From Mesorhizobium xinjiangense (GTDB lineage: Bacteria; Pseudomonadota; Alphaproteobacteria; Rhizobiales; Rhizobiaceae), in assembly GCF_009749525.1 (NCBI RefSeq), contig NZ_WOAC01000013.1, positions 1-64,000 of the forward strand: 64,000 nt of DNA. Direction: 5' to 3'. This document shows positions 9,277 through 18,277 of this stretch, in pieces. The notes beneath the pieces were generated by a model that was not told the origin of the DNA, ran no database searches, and saw only the letters and a program-made list of their open reading frames with translations. The translations under genes were made by a program, and so were the position numbers. Numbering within the stretch: the stretch's first letter is position 1; each line of letters opens with the position of its first letter.

Positions 9277-10413
9277 TCAGGCGGAACGGCCGCGCGCGTC
9301 GACGGCCAATGCGCCGAGAAGCCGGCCCTCAGAGACGATCATCACCCTGTCGACGAGATTGGCGACGACGCAGGCGTGATTGGGCAGGACGCGGACGCGC
9401 TCACCGACCCGCGGCGGCGTCGTGCATCGCGACACGTCCAACAGGCCGTGCTCCTCGTTGAGCTGGTAGAGCACGGCCTGCGGATGTTCCAGCACCATGC
9501 CGTAGCCATCAAGTCCGAGAAGATCGGAGGTCAGCGCCTTAGACCCGGCATCGATGATCGCGCGATCGGCCGTCGGCCGGCTGACGATCGTGGCCAGCAC
9601 CGTCATCGCGCATTCGTCCAGCGCCGCGGTGCCGCGTGCCAGCAATGAACGATCGTTGTAGATATAGGTGCCGGCGCGATATTCGCTCACCGGGGCAAGC
9701 CCTTCGTCGCTCCACATGTCGGGGCTGCCGCCCGTCGTCACCACCGGCACGTCGAGGCCCGCGGCACGTATGGCAGCAATCGCCTTCTCCAGCGCATCCC
9801 GCGATTGCGCCCTGAGGCCCGCGGCCGGATAGGTCATCAGACCGCCGAAGGTGAGGCCATCGGTACCGGCGATACGGGACGCCAGCGCGGCGATTTCGGA
9901 GGGGTCGGAAAGACCGCAGCGCGCACCGCCAGTGTCGCATTCGACGAAGACCCGCAACGTGGAACCGGCGGCGCGGGCGGTCCCGGCCACAGCGTCTACG
10001 ACGGCCGCGCTGTCGGCGACGGCGGCAAGGTCGCAGCGCGCCGCAAGCGCGCCCAGACGGGCAAGCTTGGCTTCACCCAGCGTGTTGGTGGCCAGCAGGA
10101 TGTCGGTAATGCCCGCATCGGCCATCACTTCCCCTTCGCCCACCGTCTGCACCGTGATGCCGCCGGCGCCGAGTTCCATCTGGCGCAGCGCCCACGCCAC
10201 GCTTCGATGGGTCTTGATGTGCGGGCGATTGGCAATGCCGGCGCGCGCGCAGCGATCCTGCCAGCGCCGCAGATTGGCGTCGGCGATTGGCGCGTCGATC
10301 AGCACCGCCGGTGTCTCGAGCGTGTCGATGGTGCGGTCGGCCGGCTGAAGCCGACTCCGCAACGATTGCGGCAAATCGATCATCAGTGGTGCGTAGCCGG
10401 TGCTTGCGGGCAC
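9277..10413 (-). CDS. D-threonine aldolase / D-serine dehydratase-like PLP enzyme
   Basis: 378 aa fold-type III PLP enzyme with an alanine-racemase-like N-terminal barrel and the DSD1/D-threonine-aldolase C-terminal domain. The PLP lysine is Lys67 in RPHIKTHRS. The C-terminal metal site is recognisable as NEEHG plus LPNHAC (His346, Cys348). Family members cleave D-threonine or 3-hydroxy-D-aspartate, or dehydrate D-serine; sequence alone does not separate these. The true start may be Met11 (MIDLPQSLRS). It is followed by the RidA gene and preceded by a VOC gene; together they suggest breakdown of a D-amino or hydroxyamino acid intermediate. Confidence 0.85.
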   Translation of the reverse strand: MPASTGYAPLMIDLPQSLRSRLQPADRTIDTLETPAVLIDAPIADANLRRWQDRCARAGIANRPHIKTHRSVAWALRQMELGAGGITVQTVGEGEVMADAGITDILLATNTLGEAKLARLGALAARCDLAAVADSAAVVDAVAGTARAAGSTLRVFVECDTGGARCGLSDPSEIAALASRIAGTDGLTFGGLMTYPAAGLRAQSRDALEKAIAAIRAAGLDVPVVTTGGSPDMWSDEGLAPVSEYRAGTYIYNDRSLLARGTAALDECAMTVLATIVSRPTADRAIIDAGSKALTSDLLGLDGYGMVLEHPQAVLYQLNEEHGLLDVSRCTTPPRVGERVRVLPNHACVVANLVDRVMIVSEGRLLGALAVDARGRSA

Positions 10414-10414
10414 G

Positions 10415-10756
10415 TCAATTTCCGAACCAGCCTTCCTTCAGATAGCGCATATATTCGAACACCACGCCGTGCTTGCGTACGAACGCCACTTCAAGGAAAT
10501 CGCCGACGATGAAAGGCGCGATCAGCACCTCGACGTCCTCCAGGTGCGGAGCCAGTACCTTGACGCGATAGGCGATATGCGGGTTCTCGCGCACGGCCGC
10601 CGGGACGATGCTGTCCTCGCGGTAGCGCAGGAACTCGATGTGCTCGGGATGATTGCGCGGATTGGTCACCCAGATCTTGCTGGCCTCAACCCAATCCTCC
10701 TGCGGCTGCGGCTCTGTCGTGGTGATGCCGATATGGTCGAAGACATAATCCGACAT
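10415..10756 (-). CDS. VOC (glyoxalase/bleomycin-resistance fold) family protein
   Basis: 113 aa protein starting MSDYVFDHIGITTTEPQP, the opening beta-strand of vicinal-oxygen-chelate proteins with its metal-binding His in DHIG; the C-terminal strand contains VVFEYMRYL with a Glu in the usual ligand position. Only about one VOC module pair is present, so it probably dimerises. Its ATG overlaps the stop of the upstream Gfo/Idh gene (TGATG). No specific reaction can be assigned; epimerase, lyase and glyoxalase activities all occur in this fold. Confidence 0.65.
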   Translation of the reverse strand: MSDYVFDHIGITTTEPQPQEDWVEASKIWVTNPRNHPEHIEFLRYREDSIVPAAVRENPHIAYRVKVLAPHLEDVEVLIAPFIVGDFLEVAFVRKHGVVFEYMRYLKEGWFGN

Positions 10757-11757
10757 CAGCCGATCCTCACGACGTCGCCGGTGCGGGCAGATTGCTCGGC
10801 CGCCAGCGTGGCTTCCAGCGCCGCTGTCGCATCCTCGGGAGTGCCGATGGTCACGGGTTCGCCGCCAAGCGCGCGGGAGGCGAAATAGCCGAATTCCTCG
10901 CGCAGCGCGCCGCCGCGCACGCCGTCGAACATCGGCCAGTATGTGGTGTCGGGCGAGTACAGCCTGTCGCCGTCGACAATGCCGAGATTCGGGAAGGTGT
11001 CCTGGACGTGGATGATGCCTTCCGTGCCGATGATCGACATGCGTTCGTCGATGTCGAACGGCGTCTTCTCCGGCATGCACCAGACGGTTTCCAGCGTCGC
11101 GGTGGCACCGCCTGAGAAACGGTACATGGTCTGGCCGATATCGGGATGCCTGAGCCCGCGCACATCGACGGTCTGCGCATAGGCCGAAGCGATGCGCTCG
11201 CCGGTGAACCAGAGCATGATGTCGGTATCGTGGATGGCGTCGCCGACGATCGGACCGATCTTGTTCAGGATCGTCGGCGTCCAGGCAGCTGGAATGTTGC
11301 GTCGCGAGGACAGCGCAACGATCTTGCCGATACGGCCCTGCTCGATCGCCTGCCTGGCCATGCGATAGCGTGGATTGAAGCGCACCACATGGCCGATGAA
11401 GAGGATGCCCTTCGCGCTCTTGGATGCGGCGGTGATGGCGCGGGCGTCCTCCACGGTCGAGGCGATCGGCTTTTCGAGAAACACATGCTTGCCCGCCTCG
11501 AGCGCGGCGATCGCCGGTTCGCGATGCTGGTCCCACATGGTGCAGATCGACACGGCATCGATCCCGGGATCTGCGAGCATGTCGTCGTAATCGCGATAGA
11601 GCTTGTCGACACCGAACTTCTCGCCCATCTCGGCGAGCCTTTCGGGCGTTCGCGTGCATAGCGCGGCAAGTTCGATGTCGGGGACGCCGGCCATCGTCTC
11701 GGCGTGAATCTCGCCGAACCATCCGAGCCCGATGACCCCCATGCGCAACCGGTTCAT
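10756..11757 (-). CDS. Gfo/Idh/MocA-family NAD(P)-dependent oxidoreductase (first copy)
   Basis: 333 aa. The N-terminal Rossmann motif is GVIGLGWFGEIH (residues 7-18) and the family EKP motif is at 95-97 (FLEKPIAS). The start at 11757 follows a GGAGGAGAGA; readings that extend further upstream run into the neighbouring SDR gene. The catalytic histidine region is IVGDAIHDTDIML. These enzymes oxidise sugars, inositols, or cyclic polyols and related carbohydrates. It sits 11 bases after the SDR gene and overlaps the VOC gene, so it is part of the same transcript. Confidence 0.88.
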   Translation of the reverse strand: MNRLRMGVIGLGWFGEIHAETMAGVPDIELAALCTRTPERLAEMGEKFGVDKLYRDYDDMLADPGIDAVSICTMWDQHREPAIAALEAGKHVFLEKPIASTVEDARAITAASKSAKGILFIGHVVRFNPRYRMARQAIEQGRIGKIVALSSRRNIPAAWTPTILNKIGPIVGDAIHDTDIMLWFTGERIASAYAQTVDVRGLRHPDIGQTMYRFSGGATATLETVWCMPEKTPFDIDERMSIIGTEGIIHVQDTFPNLGIVDGDRLYSPDTTYWPMFDGVRGGALREEFGYFASRALGGEPVTIGTPEDATAALEATLAAEQSARTGDVVRIG

Positions 11758-11768
11758 ATTCTCTCCTC

Positions 11769-12548
11769 CTAGAAGTCCTCCAGCGTCAGTTCGCGCGCCA
11801 TGACGATGTTGCCCGCCGTCAGCCCGCAATCGACCGGAATGGCGGCGCCGGTCACCGCGCTGGCGGCGTCGGAGGCGAGAAAGGCGATCACGCGAGCCAC
11901 TTCTTCCGGCTCGACGATGCGCCCCAGCGGATACCATCGCTCCAGCATCTTCAGCACGTCCGGGTCCTTGGCGAGACGGTGGTCCCAGATCGGCGTGCGG
12001 ACGGTTCCCGGCAGCACGCAATTGGCGCGGATGCCGTAGCGGCCATACTCCATCGCCACTGCCCTGGTCATCGCGATCAGGCCGGCCTTCGCGGCGCTGT
12101 AGGCTGGGTCGCCGAGAGCCATCAGGCCGTTGATCGAGCTCACGCTGACGATCGATCCCGCGCCGCGCGCTACCATCTGCGGCAGCACCGCATGGGTACA
12201 GGCATAGGCGCCATTGAGGTTCGATGCGATATCCTCGTTCCATCCTTCCGGATCGGTGGCGGCAATGGTCGGATGGCGCGAAACGCCCGCATTGTTGATA
12301 AGAAGATGCACATCGCCGAAACTGTCGAAGGCCCCGGCGACCGCGTCCCGGGAGGAAATATCGGCGACCGCCCCGTTGGCCACGACGCCGTCCCGCTTCA
12401 GGGTCTCGACGAGTTCGAGCACCTTGTCGCTGCGGTCGAGGGCCGCGATCGTCGCGCCCTCCGCGCCGAAGAAGCGGCAGAGCCACTGTCCGATGCCGCC
12501 GGCGGCACCGGTGATGACGATTGTCTGGCCGGCAAGCTGTCCGCTCAT
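11769..12548 (-). CDS. Short-chain dehydrogenase/reductase (SDR), classical type
   Basis: 259 aa classical SDR. The cofactor motif is TGAAGGIG (13-20), NNAG is at 85-88, and the catalytic Ser137/138, Tyr150 and Lys154 are in place (VSSIN, then PAYSAAKAG). Asp38 after the second strand (ALDRS) suggests NAD preference. The start at 12548 overlaps the stop of the upstream gene (ATGA), which excludes a longer start 20 codons upstream. It probably oxidises a secondary alcohol in the pathway encoded by this operon; the substrate is unknown. Confidence 0.88.
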   Translation of the reverse strand: MSGQLAGQTIVITGAAGGIGQWLCRFFGAEGATIAALDRSDKVLELVETLKRDGVVANGAVADISSRDAVAGAFDSFGDVHLLINNAGVSRHPTIAATDPEGWNEDIASNLNGAYACTHAVLPQMVARGAGSIVSVSSINGLMALGDPAYSAAKAGLIAMTRAVAMEYGRYGIRANCVLPGTVRTPIWDHRLAKDPDVLKMLERWYPLGRIVEPEEVARVIAFLASDAASAVTGAAIPVDCGLTAGNIVMARELTLEDF

Positions 12549-13723
12549 CGCGCACCTCGCAACGCTTCGCCGATCCAGGCGAGGTTCGCCCGCCGCAGAT
12601 GCCCCCAATTGTAGAAGGCGATCTCATCGACGCCGCCTTCGCGCAACGCTTCGACGGCGGCGAGAAATTCACCCTTCGTGGCGAGGTCCGGATGGGCGGG
12701 CCGGAGGATGCCGCGTAGCCTGCCCCTGTCCTTCATGCGCCGGCCTATGTCGAATAGATCGGCCTTCACGCGGGCGGCGCTCGGCTCGTAGAAACAGGCC
12801 TCGACAATGCCGGCGTATTCGGCGATGGCCGTAAGATCGCTGCCTTCGTACCACGCGCCACCGGTCGGCCGCGCCACGGAGGGGATGACCGCCATTTCGG
12901 CATCCCGGCGCACGGCCTTGCGGATCTCGGCGATGAGCGAAGTGACCGCCTCGCAGCGCATGTCGAGATAGCTGCGCAGCGGCGCAGAGGTCGCGATGTC
13001 CGCCGTCCAGAAGGCCGCCGCCATGTCGTCGGGATAGTCGATGTCGCTGGCCAGATAGGCTTCGACATCTTCGGCGACCTGCGCCTTGAGCCCGCGGGCA
13101 TCGATGCCCTTCGTCTCAGCGGCCGCGATGCAGTGGTCGCAAAAGCACAGGCCGAGCCGGTTCTCGAGCCACGGATTGGATTTCACCAGCGCGAATTCGT
13201 GGTGATAGCCATGCGCGAAAGGCGCGAAGCCAGGCGATTCCACGGAGATACCGCGAACGGCGTAGTTGCGCGTCACGTCGCGGCAAAGCCCCACCGCATA
13301 ATCGCGCGCCTTCGACGAAGAAGGGCAGAGGCTGTAATAATAGGGATCACCGAAGGCGTTGCGCGTGACGGCATCGGGATGGGCCAAGCCGAGGCGCGTA
13401 TTGTGGAGCAGCACCAGCCAGGCATTGACGCCGAGATTGCCCCCTTCCACCAGTTCGCGCAGCATGTCGCGCCCGCCGAGCGGACCGTTGGGAACGGGCT
13501 TGATCTCGCCATAGCATGACGGGTCGGGCGTGAAATAGACGGTGCCGTCGTCGGGAAAGACGATTTTGCCGGCAGTACCGCGCGGGCGCAGGAACTTTCC
13601 CGCATGGTAGCTGGCGGCGAATGTCACCGTGTCGAGGCCGAGGTCGAGAAACTCCCGTTCGGCGGTCTCGACGCCTGTCTCCGCCAAATCCCAGGCATAT
13701 GTGTAGATTGCCTTGTAGCTCAA
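12545..13723 (-). CDS. Unrecognised protein, probably TIM-barrel glycoside-hydrolase-like
   Basis: 392 aa, no signal peptide or membrane segment. I do not recognise a named family. The pattern of alternating strands and helices, an early aromatic segment (YKAIYTYAWDLAETG), an ESPGFAPFAHGYHHE segment and a CFCDHC motif near residue 220, of a kind found in some sugar-active TIM-barrel proteins, points to a TIM barrel acting on a carbohydrate or cyclic substrate. The start is TTG at 13723 inside the stop of the amidohydrolase gene (TTGA), with a strong GGAGGTGA 3 bases upstream. It ends overlapping the SDR gene (ATGA). Position suggests an enzymatic step in the same pathway. Confidence 0.7.
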   Translation of the reverse strand: MSYKAIYTYAWDLAETGVETAEREFLDLGLDTVTFAASYHAGKFLRPRGTAGKIVFPDDGTVYFTPDPSCYGEIKPVPNGPLGGRDMLRELVEGGNLGVNAWLVLLHNTRLGLAHPDAVTRNAFGDPYYYSLCPSSSKARDYAVGLCRDVTRNYAVRGISVESPGFAPFAHGYHHEFALVKSNPWLENRLGLCFCDHCIAAAETKGIDARGLKAQVAEDVEAYLASDIDYPDDMAAAFWTADIATSAPLRSYLDMRCEAVTSLIAEIRKAVRRDAEMAVIPSVARPTGGAWYEGSDLTAIAEYAGIVEACFYEPSAARVKADLFDIGRRMKDRGRLRGILRPAHPDLATKGEFLAAVEALREGGVDEIAFYNWGHLRRANLAWIGEALRGAR

Positions 13724-14952
13724 CGGTCACCTCCGCAGCCATGCGCATGCACCGTCCGCCCAGCGCCAAGAAGATACGATTCTTCGAACGGACGCCGGGC
13801 GACCTCCATCGCCTTGCCGCCGAGATAGACAGCGACCGGCTGAAGCAGCGTGGCGGCGCTGCGGGCCTCGCCCACCACGTCCTTGAACACGTAATCGCTG
13901 TCGACCTGCCTGAGCACGGTTATGTCGGCCGGCGCACCGACTCCGAGATGACCCAGTTCCGGCCGGCGGATCGCCAGCGCCGGCCTGCTCGTCACCATGC
14001 CGATCACGTCGGGCAGCGCGAGACCGCAATTCAGGAGTTTGCTCATCGTATGAAGCAGGTCGTAGCCCGGCCCCTCCACCGCGACCACATGCGCGTCCGA
14101 GGAGATGAGATCGGGCGGGAAGCCGTCGCCAAGCGCGCCTTCGGCGCTTGCATAGCCGAACGCGCCCATGCCGTGGGCGACGTCGAACAGCACCCCGCGC
14201 TCGCGCGCCTGGCGCACCGCGGCGAACACCTTGCCGTCGCTTCCCAGCGCCGAGTTCGGCTCCGGTCGGTAGCAATGGGTGAGAATGTCGCCCGGCCGCA
14301 GCATGGAGACGACTTCCGCATAGGTCGGCGGTGCATAGCCGATATGGGCCATTAGCGGCAGGCCGGCCTGTTCGGCGGCCTCCAGGGCGAGTTCCAGCGC
14401 GCCGAGGCCCAGCTTGCCCGTTTCGCCGCCGCCGATCCTGGCCTTGACGCCGACGATGCGCTCGCGGTTCGCCTCGATCTTGGCAACGCATCGCTCGACC
14501 GGGAGCATTTCGCGCAGCGTCGCCTCGCCGACCCCCAATCCCTTGTCAAAACCGAAAATGCCCGCAAAGGAAATGTTGAGGAAGGCGAAGATGCGATAGG
14601 GCGAATGGGCGATCACATAGTCGCGGAGCCCGTCATAATTGCCGGCGCCGGCGCTGCCGGCATCGACCAGTGTCGTGGTCGCCGAACGCCGGGCGATGAA
14701 ACCGGGATCGACGCTGAGCGAGGTTGCCTTGTGATAGACATGGGTGTGGATGTCGATCAGTCCCGGTGCGACGATCGCGCCGCCGACATCCACGATCTCG
14801 GCGGCCTGACCGGAAAGGTTTTCGCCGGTCGCGGCGATCGCGCCGCCGCGGATGGCGACGTCCAGCACGGTGTTGATCCCGTTGCGCTCGTCGAGCACAC
14901 GGCCACCTTTCAGGATGAGATCGTAGCCTGCGGCGGCTACCGGTTCACTCAT
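13720..14952 (-). CDS. Amidohydrolase/deacetylase-family metallohydrolase (COG3964 type)
   Basis: 410 aa amidohydrolase-superfamily enzyme resembling dihydroorotase/isoaspartyl-peptidase-type members of COG3964. The metal site starts with IDIHTH (His69, His71), followed by VGVKARIG with the probable carboxylated lysine, LPLMAHIG, ILTHCYRP and the catalytic Asp in ISSDAH. The start at 14952 gives MSEPVAAAGYDLILKGGRVL, a normal N-terminal strand. Known activities in this group include hydrolysis of N-acyl or O-acetyl compounds such as acetyl-(R)-mandelate; the natural substrates are mostly unknown. It is the first of five overlapping genes, so it may perform the opening hydrolysis. Confidence 0.85.
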   Translation of the reverse strand: MSEPVAAAGYDLILKGGRVLDERNGINTVLDVAIRGGAIAATGENLSGQAAEIVDVGGAIVAPGLIDIHTHVYHKATSLSVDPGFIARRSATTTLVDAGSAGAGNYDGLRDYVIAHSPYRIFAFLNISFAGIFGFDKGLGVGEATLREMLPVERCVAKIEANRERIVGVKARIGGGETGKLGLGALELALEAAEQAGLPLMAHIGYAPPTYAEVVSMLRPGDILTHCYRPEPNSALGSDGKVFAAVRQARERGVLFDVAHGMGAFGYASAEGALGDGFPPDLISSDAHVVAVEGPGYDLLHTMSKLLNCGLALPDVIGMVTSRPALAIRRPELGHLGVGAPADITVLRQVDSDYVFKDVVGEARSAATLLQPVAVYLGGKAMEVARRPFEESYLLGAGRTVHAHGCGGDR

Positions 14953-15028
14953 TGCAATTCTCCGATTGCGTCGGCTGCCGCCACGCCTGCGCGAAGCGCA
15001 TGCGCGGCCTTGGTGCAAGGGCCGGGCT

Positions 15029-16114
15029 TCAGGTCAGTTCGATGGCGCGCTTTTCGTGGATCGACTGCTCGGCGGCGAGCACGATGCGAAGGCTGTTGAC
15101 CGCCGCCTCCATCGATTCGCTCAAATCCAGATCTTCCCGGATCGCCTTGAGGAAGAAGGCCTGCTCGCGATCGCACAGCTCCTGGTGGCCTGGCTCGTCC
15201 TCCATGTTGAGCAATTCGTCCTTCTTGACGAAGTTCTTGTCCTCGCCGACCTCGGCGTGGTGGTAGCGGATAGCGTCCGTCTTGGTGTGGCGGTCGATGT
15301 CGGCGGAATCGGAGACGTCCGCGAGCTGGTCCTTGTCTTCCGAATGTCCCGGCACGATCGACACCGCGCCCCTTGGGCCGACCACATCCTTCACGAAGAA
15401 GGCTTCCTCGCTCATCATCGGCCCCCAGCCGGCCTCGTACCATCCGACGGAGCCATCGTCGAAAGTCACATGGAGATGGCCGTAATTCTGCTTGGCCGCA
15501 TCGTCCCACAGCTTCGCGCCGATGCCATGCACGCGCACCGGTCTGGCGTCGGTGAGCTGGCACATCACGTCGACATAGTGCACGCCGCAATCGACGATCG
15601 GAATCAGACTGTCGATGAGGTTCTTGTGCCAGAACCAAGCGGGGCCGTTGCTCTGCTGGTTGAGGTTGAGGCGCATGACCAGCGGCTTGCCGAGCGTCTT
15701 GCCCAACTCGATGAACTTCACCCAGCTCGGATGGACGCGCAGAATGTAGCCGAGCACCAGCTTGCGGTTCTTCTCGCGCGCCAGCTTCACGACCGCCTCG
15801 GCGTCCTCGATATTGGTGGCGAGCGGCTTCTCCATGAAGACATGCGCGCCGGCATTCATCGCCTTCGTCGCATATTCGGCGTGGGTGTTCGGCCAGGTAT
15901 TGATCGAAACCGTGTCAGGCTTCGTCCGCGCCAGCGCGTCCTCGTAATCCTCGAACAGCGGGTAATCCTTCAGCTCTTCGGGGATCTCCTTGGATTTGAT
16001 CGTGCGGCTCATCAGCCCGACGATCTCGAAGCCCGGATCGCGATGATAGGCACTCGCATGCGAGGCGCCCATATTGCCGAGCCCGACGACCAGAACCTTC
16101 ACCTTGTCGGCCAT
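15029..16114 (-). CDS. Gfo/Idh/MocA-family oxidoreductase (second copy)
   Basis: 361 aa. Rossmann motif VLVVGLGNMGASHASAYH near the N-terminus; EKPLA motif in VFMEKPLATN around residues 94-98; the catalytic His lies in the VDCGVHYVDVM segment. It is only distantly similar to the first Gfo/Idh protein of this locus, so the two are not a recent duplication. It lies 76 bases downstream of the ABC binding protein gene and 76 bases upstream of the amidohydrolase. Two such enzymes in one operon suggest sequential oxidation or oxidation-reduction (epimerisation) of a sugar-like intermediate. Confidence 0.88.
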   Translation of the reverse strand: MADKVKVLVVGLGNMGASHASAYHRDPGFEIVGLMSRTIKSKEIPEELKDYPLFEDYEDALARTKPDTVSINTWPNTHAEYATKAMNAGAHVFMEKPLATNIEDAEAVVKLAREKNRKLVLGYILRVHPSWVKFIELGKTLGKPLVMRLNLNQQSNGPAWFWHKNLIDSLIPIVDCGVHYVDVMCQLTDARPVRVHGIGAKLWDDAAKQNYGHLHVTFDDGSVGWYEAGWGPMMSEEAFFVKDVVGPRGAVSIVPGHSEDKDQLADVSDSADIDRHTKTDAIRYHHAEVGEDKNFVKKDELLNMEDEPGHQELCDREQAFFLKAIREDLDLSESMEAAVNSLRIVLAAEQSIHEKRAIELT

Positions 16115-16190
16115 GCAGCCCTCCCGATTTCATTGTCGGTATGCGCGGGCGGCGCGAGACCGCCCGCCTTTTCCGGTGTCTTGCGAACGA

Positions 16191-17354
16191 TCAGCTCGGA
16201 ACCGCCTGGTCGTAGAGGCCGGCTTGGATGGCTTCGACGTCGATCGCGGCGAAGTCCTCGCTCAGCTCATAAACTTCCGCGGCCGCCTTGACCTCGTCAT
16301 GGTCGAAATCGTTCGCCGCCTCGACGCAGGTATTGGAGCAAACATCCTCCGCCTTCACCGGCTCGGAGATCTGCCCGAGATCGTGGATCTGGTCGAAGAA
16401 TGTCTGCCATGCCGCCATGTCGTGATCGCCCCAGCCGGCACGCTTGTCCATGTCGCCGCGGAAGACGGCGATCTGCTGCAGGATCGAGGTCACGCCCAGC
16501 TCGGGGCCGATATTGCCGGCGAGTGTCGGGAACTCCTCGAACACCGCTTCCACCGCCGCGCGCGGATTCCGGTAGCCGAATTCCAGGCCCATCGCCCAGG
16601 CGCGCAGATATTCGTCGAGGAAGGCCTTCCTGTCCGGGTCCTCCAGGTCCGCGGCGCGGACCACGAACGTGTTGGCGAAGAGCGGCGAATGCTGGACGCC
16701 GAGCCAGTACTCGAATTCGAGGCCGGTGCCGATCCATTCGGCGCGCAGGCCCTCCCAGCTCAGCGCGGCGTCGCCCTGTCCGGCCTTGAGCGCGGTCGCC
16801 CAGGTCGGCCACCCGGCCTCGACATAGTTGACCTTGCTGACGTCGACACCCTGTACCGCCAGCATCGGATCGACGATCGACTGCCAGGCGGCCGAGCCGA
16901 GCAGGATAGTCTTGCCCTCCAGCGTCTTGAGGTCGTTCGTTCCCTCGCCCTTGCGGAAGGCGAGGCTGAACGTGTCCTTCGCACCCATATGAAAGGCCGA
17001 CTTCAGATTCATGTCGTTTTCGATCGCGAAGGAGAATACGCCGGGGGAAGGAAAGCCCATATCGGCCTGTCCGACATCGACGAATTTGACCGTCGCGGTG
17101 CCGTCGGACGGACCGGGCTGCATGTCGATCTCGATGTCGAGATTGTCGAAATAGCCCATCTTCCTGCCGATCCAGTACGGATAGTCGTCGAGCACCTCCA
17201 GGGTGCCGCGCGGCGAGATCCAGGTGAATTTCGAGTAGGGCTCGGCGAAGGCGCGGCCGGCGGAACCGAGCGAACTGGCGGTGACGACGCCGGCTGCCGA
17301 TACCTGCAGGAATGTGCGGCGGGTCATATGGCCGGGCATGGAGAATCTGTTCAT
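16191..17354 (-). CDS. ABC transporter substrate-binding protein, NMT1/SsuA/NrtA type, Tat-exported
   Basis: 387 aa periplasmic binding protein. The N-terminus has a twin-arginine signal (TRRTFLQVSAAGVVTASS, cleavage after AFA near residue 37). The body has the SsuA/THI5-like layout (YWIGRKMGYFDNLDIEIDM; DVGQADMGF). I chose the ATG at 17354 because an AGGGG lies about 8 bases upstream. This family binds small organic compounds such as sulfonates, pyrimidines, riboflavin precursors or aromatic acids. With the permease and ATPase genes just upstream it forms a complete importer for the pathway substrate. Confidence 0.88.
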   Translation of the reverse strand: MNRFSMPGHMTRRTFLQVSAAGVVTASSLGSAGRAFAEPYSKFTWISPRGTLEVLDDYPYWIGRKMGYFDNLDIEIDMQPGPSDGTATVKFVDVGQADMGFPSPGVFSFAIENDMNLKSAFHMGAKDTFSLAFRKGEGTNDLKTLEGKTILLGSAAWQSIVDPMLAVQGVDVSKVNYVEAGWPTWATALKAGQGDAALSWEGLRAEWIGTGLEFEYWLGVQHSPLFANTFVVRAADLEDPDRKAFLDEYLRAWAMGLEFGYRNPRAAVEAVFEEFPTLAGNIGPELGVTSILQQIAVFRGDMDKRAGWGDHDMAAWQTFFDQIHDLGQISEPVKAEDVCSNTCVEAANDFDHDEVKAAAEVYELSEDFAAIDVEAIQAGLYDQAVPS

Positions 17355-17427
17355 CGCTTTTCCCCTTTTGACGGAACGTTCCATCTTATGTTCCCGATGC
17401 CTGTTCCTCCCGACACCGGATCTGCGA

Positions 17428-18270
17428 TCAGGCCTCCCAGCTCGCGAACTTCTTTCCCAGCAGAAAGAAGGTGACGTAGATCAGGATGCCCAGGATTGAG
17501 AGGATCAGGACGACCGCGAAGAATTGCGGCATCTGGATCATCGATGAATAGGAGGTCAGCCTGTTGCCGAGGCCGAAGCCGCCGCCGACCATTTCCGCGC
17601 CCACCGCCGTCAGCAGGCCGAAGATGGATCCGATCATCAGGCCGACGAAGATCATCGGCAGCGCCATCGGCGCGCGAACCTTCCAGAAGATCTGGAACGT
17701 CGAGGCGCCGTATGAGCGGGCCAGCGCGATCTTCCCCTGGTCGACGCGGCGGAAGCCGGTGGCGGCGTTGATCATCACCATCGGGCCGGAGGCAAGGGCC
17801 ACCGCGATGATGCGCGGCTCGTAGCCGAAACCGAGACGCAGTATGAGCAGCGGCACCAGCGCCAGCATCGGCGTGGTGACGAGCAGCAGGATATAGGGCG
17901 TGACGATCTTCTCGACGAAGGGGAACTGGGTGATCACCGCGGCCAGGATCAGCCCCACCGTGGCGCCGATCGCGAAACCGCAGAGAAGCTCGACGAGCGT
18001 GTGGCCAAGATGCGGAGCGATCTGCGGAAACTCCACGACGAGCGCGGTTGCGATCTCGCTCGGCCTCGGCAGCACATATTGCGGAACCTCGAAGACGAGG
18101 AGCAGCACCTCGGTGCCGCCGATCACCGCAACGGCGACGAAAAGGATCGCCAGCATTTCGCCAGCCGACCTGATGCCGGGCCCCGATGTCAGGGCCGACA
18201 TGTTGGTGATGCCTACATCGGTGCGACCTGCCTTGGTCCTGAATTCGGGTATGGCGTCTGTCTCGCTCAC
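17428..18270 (-). CDS. ABC transporter permease, SsuC/TauC type
   Basis: 280 aa, with about six hydrophobic segments (from AGEMLAILFVAVAVIGG to IYVTFFLLGKK) and the EAA-loop region VDQGKIALARSYGASTFQIF. The GTG at 18270 is preferred over an upstream ATG because a GAGG lies 5 bases upstream and it starts 8 bases after the ATPase gene stop. It forms the membrane channel of the NMT1-type importer together with the binding protein and ATPase. Confidence 0.88.
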   Translation of the reverse strand: MSETDAIPEFRTKAGRTDVGITNMSALTSGPGIRSAGEMLAILFVAVAVIGGTEVLLLVFEVPQYVLPRPSEIATALVVEFPQIAPHLGHTLVELLCGFAIGATVGLILAAVITQFPFVEKIVTPYILLLVTTPMLALVPLLILRLGFGYEPRIIAVALASGPMVMINAATGFRRVDQGKIALARSYGASTFQIFWKVRAPMALPMIFVGLMIGSIFGLLTAVGAEMVGGGFGLGNRLTSYSSMIQMPQFFAVVLILSILGILIYVTFFLLGKKFASWEA

Positions 18271-18277
18271 GTGATCC

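Noticed and set aside
14966-16291. A 441-codon plus-strand frame opposite the second Gfo/Idh gene
   Set aside because: Antisense shadow; the minus-strand protein shows a Rossmann motif and the EKP motif.
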